Shown here: positions 61,046-64,000 of the stretch, one piece after another
Layout of the letters: each line of letters opens with the position of its first letter
Position numbering within the stretch: position 1 is the first letter of the stretch
Source of the DNA: Gossypium raimondii
Lineage: Eukaryota > Streptophyta > Magnoliopsida > Malvales > Malvaceae
Length of the DNA stretch: 64,000 bases
Assembly (NCBI RefSeq): GCF_025698545.1
Contig: NC_068570.1
Coordinates: 52,409,924-52,473,923 of the forward strand
Direction of reading: 5' to 3'
Translations under genes and position numbers: made by a program
The notes under the pieces: model-generated
Told to the model about the DNA's origin: nothing
What the model saw: only the letters and a program-made list of their open reading frames with translations
The model's database searches: none

Positions 61046-63095
61046 TTAAAAAAGGCTAAAATATGACATAAGTACTTGTACTCTTCAAAAGTTAGGAATT
61101 TGGTCTTTATATTTTTATTGTCGAATTTAGTCCTCTACTTTTCAAGTTTCAAAAATTCAGGTCTAACTATTAACATTGTTATTTTTTTTAAATTTAGATT
61201 AATTACGTCATTTTTTAATTGCAAGGCTATCAAGTGTATTTTTTTATTATTTCAAAATATCACACTAGGAAATTTTAAAAAAATAACAGTGTTAAACGGT
61301 TGGACCTGAATTGATAAGGCACGATGGTTAGGATCAAGTTCAAGTTGTTGGACACAAGGAAAAACCGAATCGAAGAGGGAAAACCCTAACTTGACGAATC
61401 AACAACCTGAAACACAAGAACAAGTCAAGTAAGCATGGGGCATATCGACAACAAGCAAAAACTAACAGATGAAACGAAGAATGAATAAATAAAGATCCCA
61501 ATGCTTTAGGGTGTGGAAGGGTTGGATCTTGTGTTGAAATCACGTTCTTGATGAGTTCTTACTAAAGTGAAGTTGTCAAAAATAAGAGTTTGATCAGTAA
61601 ACAAATCTGGCTAAAATAAGGTAGAAATCACAAGAAAAGAGTGGGAAAAGAGTAAAGAGGTTTGGTCAATAAGGAAAACTCAAAAATAGAATGAAGAAGG
61701 CTGCCTTGAAGCCCAAGGATGCATTCTTGAGGGAAAAGAAAGTCGTCAAACAGGCCTGGAAACAAAAGACACCAAACAAATTAGAAAACAATGAGTTTGA
61801 ACAGGAAGAGATCTTCTCAAGAGAGGCATTCTTGAATGCAAAACAACAATAAGCAAGGTTGTTTGAAGGGTTATTGATCAAGAAATTATCAAACAATAAG
61901 GAGATATTAGATCTCCTCAAACCGAACAACAAAGAAGAGAAAAAGATAAAGAAAACTCAAATAGATTTGGAACACTAGAGTTTCTTGAACTTTAATTCAC
62001 ATTTCTTGAAGTCAAAACCTTGGATGTTGAAACTTGAAATTAAATAAGAAAAAAGAGTATGAGAAAAAGATTCAAATTAATCAAGATTAATAAAGATATG
62101 GGGAAGGTGGAAAAGGATTGGATAGAATGTAATGAAAAGGCAATACCTTATGCAACCCTTTAAAGAAAAAACTTCAATCCTATTAAATTGGGGGGTGAAA
62201 AATGCTTCTCATGGCTTCTTGAAGAAAACCAAGATGAAACTTCTAAAAATCACAATAGAGATATTGCAAAGAGAGAAACTCAAATGTATATTTTATAAAA
62301 AAGAGATGCGTGTGGTGAATTACATGAAAGGGCAAAATTAGGGTAAAAACAAACTCTTAATCACACTAGGATTACCTCAACAATAAGTAACAAGTAAATA
62401 ACTAACCTAATGAATGAAAATAAGACTTAAGTATGAAAATAACAAAGAGAAATTCAGCCGGCTAGTAAGGAAAGGGCATAGACTGAATTTCAACATTCAA
62501 ATAACATAATTGGGCTTAATAAAAACTATTTTAATGGATCAAAAACAAATTAGGTTAAAATAACGTTTAAATGGGCTCAAATTGGGCCGAAACTCCACCA
62601 AGATTTGTATGGATTGTTGGAGCTTGTTTTGTTTAAGTTTTTAACTCTACTAAGCTCGTAGGTGATCGTCCAAGCACGTCCCGCTTCAAGAAATTTGATC
62701 TTGAACTAAGATTTCCAAGAATTGAAATCTATATTTTCTTGAAACTTAAAACCATCAAATCTGTCCATTTTAAACCAAGATTTGGCTTCTTGATTTTCTT
62801 AAAACCAAAATTCAAAATCTTGATGATCTTTCTCAACTCCAAGGTTGTCCGGTTCCCATCCAAAGTTGGGCCTCCTGTTTTGTGATCTTTTGAGCTTGTT
62901 ACATGGGCTTTGTAGAAGGTTAAGCCCAACATGTTCTTGGGCCGAAAATTGAGCCCCCATACTCGTATCATGAGTTTGGAAATTTAAAAAAGTAAAAGAA
63001 CTAAAATCTTGAAAATAAAATTACAAAGACTAAATTCTAATTTTTTTTTTAAATTACAACACGAGAAACTAAATATTAATTTATCCCTGAACCCA
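61046..63095. repeat. Dispersed repeat, copy 2, split by a solo LTR
   Basis: 61046-61311 and 62976-63095 together parallel 20384-20730. The break falls right after GGTTGGACCTGAAT, where copy 1 continues uninterrupted, so the inserted LTR borders can be read directly. Confidence 0.7.
61312..62970 (+). mobile_element. Solo LTR, 1659 bases, duplication TGAAT/TGAGT
   Basis: It begins TGATAAGGCACGATGG and ends CATACTCGTATCA. The 5-base flanks TGAAT (61307-61311) and TGAGT (62971-62975) differ by one base. The uninterrupted relative at 20384-20730 confirms the insertion point. No coding region is present. The end resembles gypsy-type LTR tails, but the family is not certain. Confidence 0.8.
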
Positions 63096-63797
63096 TCATT
63101 CAATCAACAAAGACTGGCTTAAAAATGAATCAACGCAGGCACACTCGATTTGATGATTGTTTATCAGCCCAATCTCCCCAAAGCGAAAATGAACTTACAG
63201 AATGGTTGTTCTCTTTACTTACCTTTTCCTTGAGAGATGGAAAGGAAAATCAATGGATATGTATCTAAATTCTAATGGATTAATTTAACATCATTTTGCC
63301 TCCAAGATTCACAATGTTTAATTAATTCCTTCAAATTTTGTTTTTAATATGTGAAGAGAACAATAATTAAGTTATTAGCACTCAAATGACCAAATTTCAA
63401 GTACGGTTAATGTAATTTTCAAAACATTTAGATATGATCAAAGTCTAACGCTTTTCTTTTGCTTTTGCTTTTTGTTTGCCTTCATCAAGGAGACCAATTG
63501 ATTCTAATATCATCTGCAATGTTCCTTACAAATGAAAGCTTAACACATAAGCTACAAACCAATATATACATATATAGCTACCTCCATAAGCATTATATTA
63601 CTGGTATTTACACTTGATTGATTTGACTATTATTACAATAAAAAATACAATCTTGTTAATCGTAATATGGAAGGAACATAGAAAGAGAAGAACCTCTACT
63701 TTTACAAAAGCAAACAATTCTCATCATGAGATTTAACTTTCTCTATAGCCTTACAGCTAAATAATGGTGGTACTGGTTCCATCTTTGATTAGCCACA
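63096..63797. other. Upstream region of the X8-domain gene
   Basis: Non-repetitive AT-rich sequence with a TATATATACATATATAGC stretch at 63562-63580. It probably includes the promoter of the gene that starts at 63798. Confidence 0.4.
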
Positions 63798-64000
63798 ATG
63801 TCATCTGCTCTACATAGGATTCTACTTGTTCTTTGCTTGGTTTCATTACTATTGCAGATGACTGCAGGTAATCCCAATGTTTTCATGATTTTCATTGATG
63901 TTTCCGTGGTTTTATGGTGGTGTACTTTTTTTCGTTCTTTTTTTTTTTTTTTTTTTTGTGATTGTATTAGGAGGAGGGTTCAGAGAATGGTGCATAGCTG
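63798..64000 (+). CDS. X8-domain secreted protein (callose-binding-like), 5' end only
   Basis: Exon 1 (63798-63867) encodes a signal peptide (MSSALHRILLVLCLVSLLLQ, then MTA). A GT donor at 63868 and AG acceptor at 63969-63970 bring in exon 2 from 63971 in phase, giving GGGFREWCIA. The WC motif marks the start of an X8 (CBM43) domain, which binds beta-1,3-glucan. Relatives include plasmodesmal callose-binding proteins and short Ole e 10-like proteins in the apoplast. The window ends 30 bases into exon 2, so length, a GPI signal and any glucanase domain cannot be judged. Confidence 0.85.
   Translation, partial: MSSALHRILLVLCLVSLLLQMTAGNPNVFMIFIDVSVVLWWCTFFRSFFFFFFCDCIRRRVQRMVHS

Noticed and set aside
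1..64000. tRNA, rRNA, organelle-derived insertion or bacterial-type operon
   Set aside because: None was recognised on reading either strand. Short tRNAs could be missed without a covariance search such as tRNAscan-SE.

Overview
This window is eukaryotic nuclear DNA from a dicot plant. It is AT-rich, its genes have GT-AG introns, and retrotransposons are nested in one another. The proteins resemble rosid orthologues. The pairing of a Mutator-like transposase with a plant mobile domain gene, together with the LTR types, suggests cotton (Gossypium) or a close Malvaceae relative. That species call is inference from remembered sequence families.

Layout. 1-4.5 kb: a decayed Mutator-like element (MULE) with a transposase on + and a convergent plant-mobile-domain (MAIN-like) gene on -. 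4.6-5.3 kb: a probable MITE. 7.0-18.7 kb is the genic island. It holds a RABA5a-type small GTPase (+, CDS 9084-10030), a chloroplast ACT-domain protein of the ACR11 type (-, ten coding exons, 10915-13871) and a two-RRM hnRNP-like RNA-binding protein (-, 15096-17974). 18.7-25.8 kb is AT-rich and shows no gene, only MITE-like and foldback repeats.

25.8-40.7 kb is a retroelement stack. A minus-strand Ty3/gypsy 3' LTR (26744-33895) contains a solo LTR (26862-31759, duplication CACTT), which itself contains another solo LTR (28464-31078, duplication AAAGT). After it come the gypsy integrase remnant, a broken copia LTR carrying a MULE fragment and a hAT-type MITE, and a gypsy-LTR-like region packed with TATCGATA words that is split by a solo copia LTR (38786-39417, duplication AAAGA).

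41-43.6 kb: a thymidine kinase pseudogene whose first intron contains a PPR gene like Arabidopsis At4g16470; the PPR frame has no start codon of its own here. 45.4-50.2 kb: a minus-strand LINE remnant split by a solo copia LTR (45862-48043) and a gypsy LTR fragment rich in TCTCGAGA words. 52-53.5 kb: a possible small Cys-rich gene (-) and a clear single-exon gene of unknown function (+, 53089-53544). 54.6-60.2 kb: a dead copia element with both LTRs. 61.0-63.1 kb: a dispersed repeat split by another solo LTR (61312-62970). 63798 to the edge: the start of an X8-domain (callose-binding-like) secreted protein.

The live genes are unrelated housekeeping or plant genes (vesicle traffic, plastid nitrogen metabolism, RNA processing, cell wall) and do not form a pathway. 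I found no bacterial-type operon, CRISPR array or convincing new system. The most interesting material is the nesting history, the thymidine kinase/PPR locus and the palindromic-word clusters in two gypsy-type LTRs.
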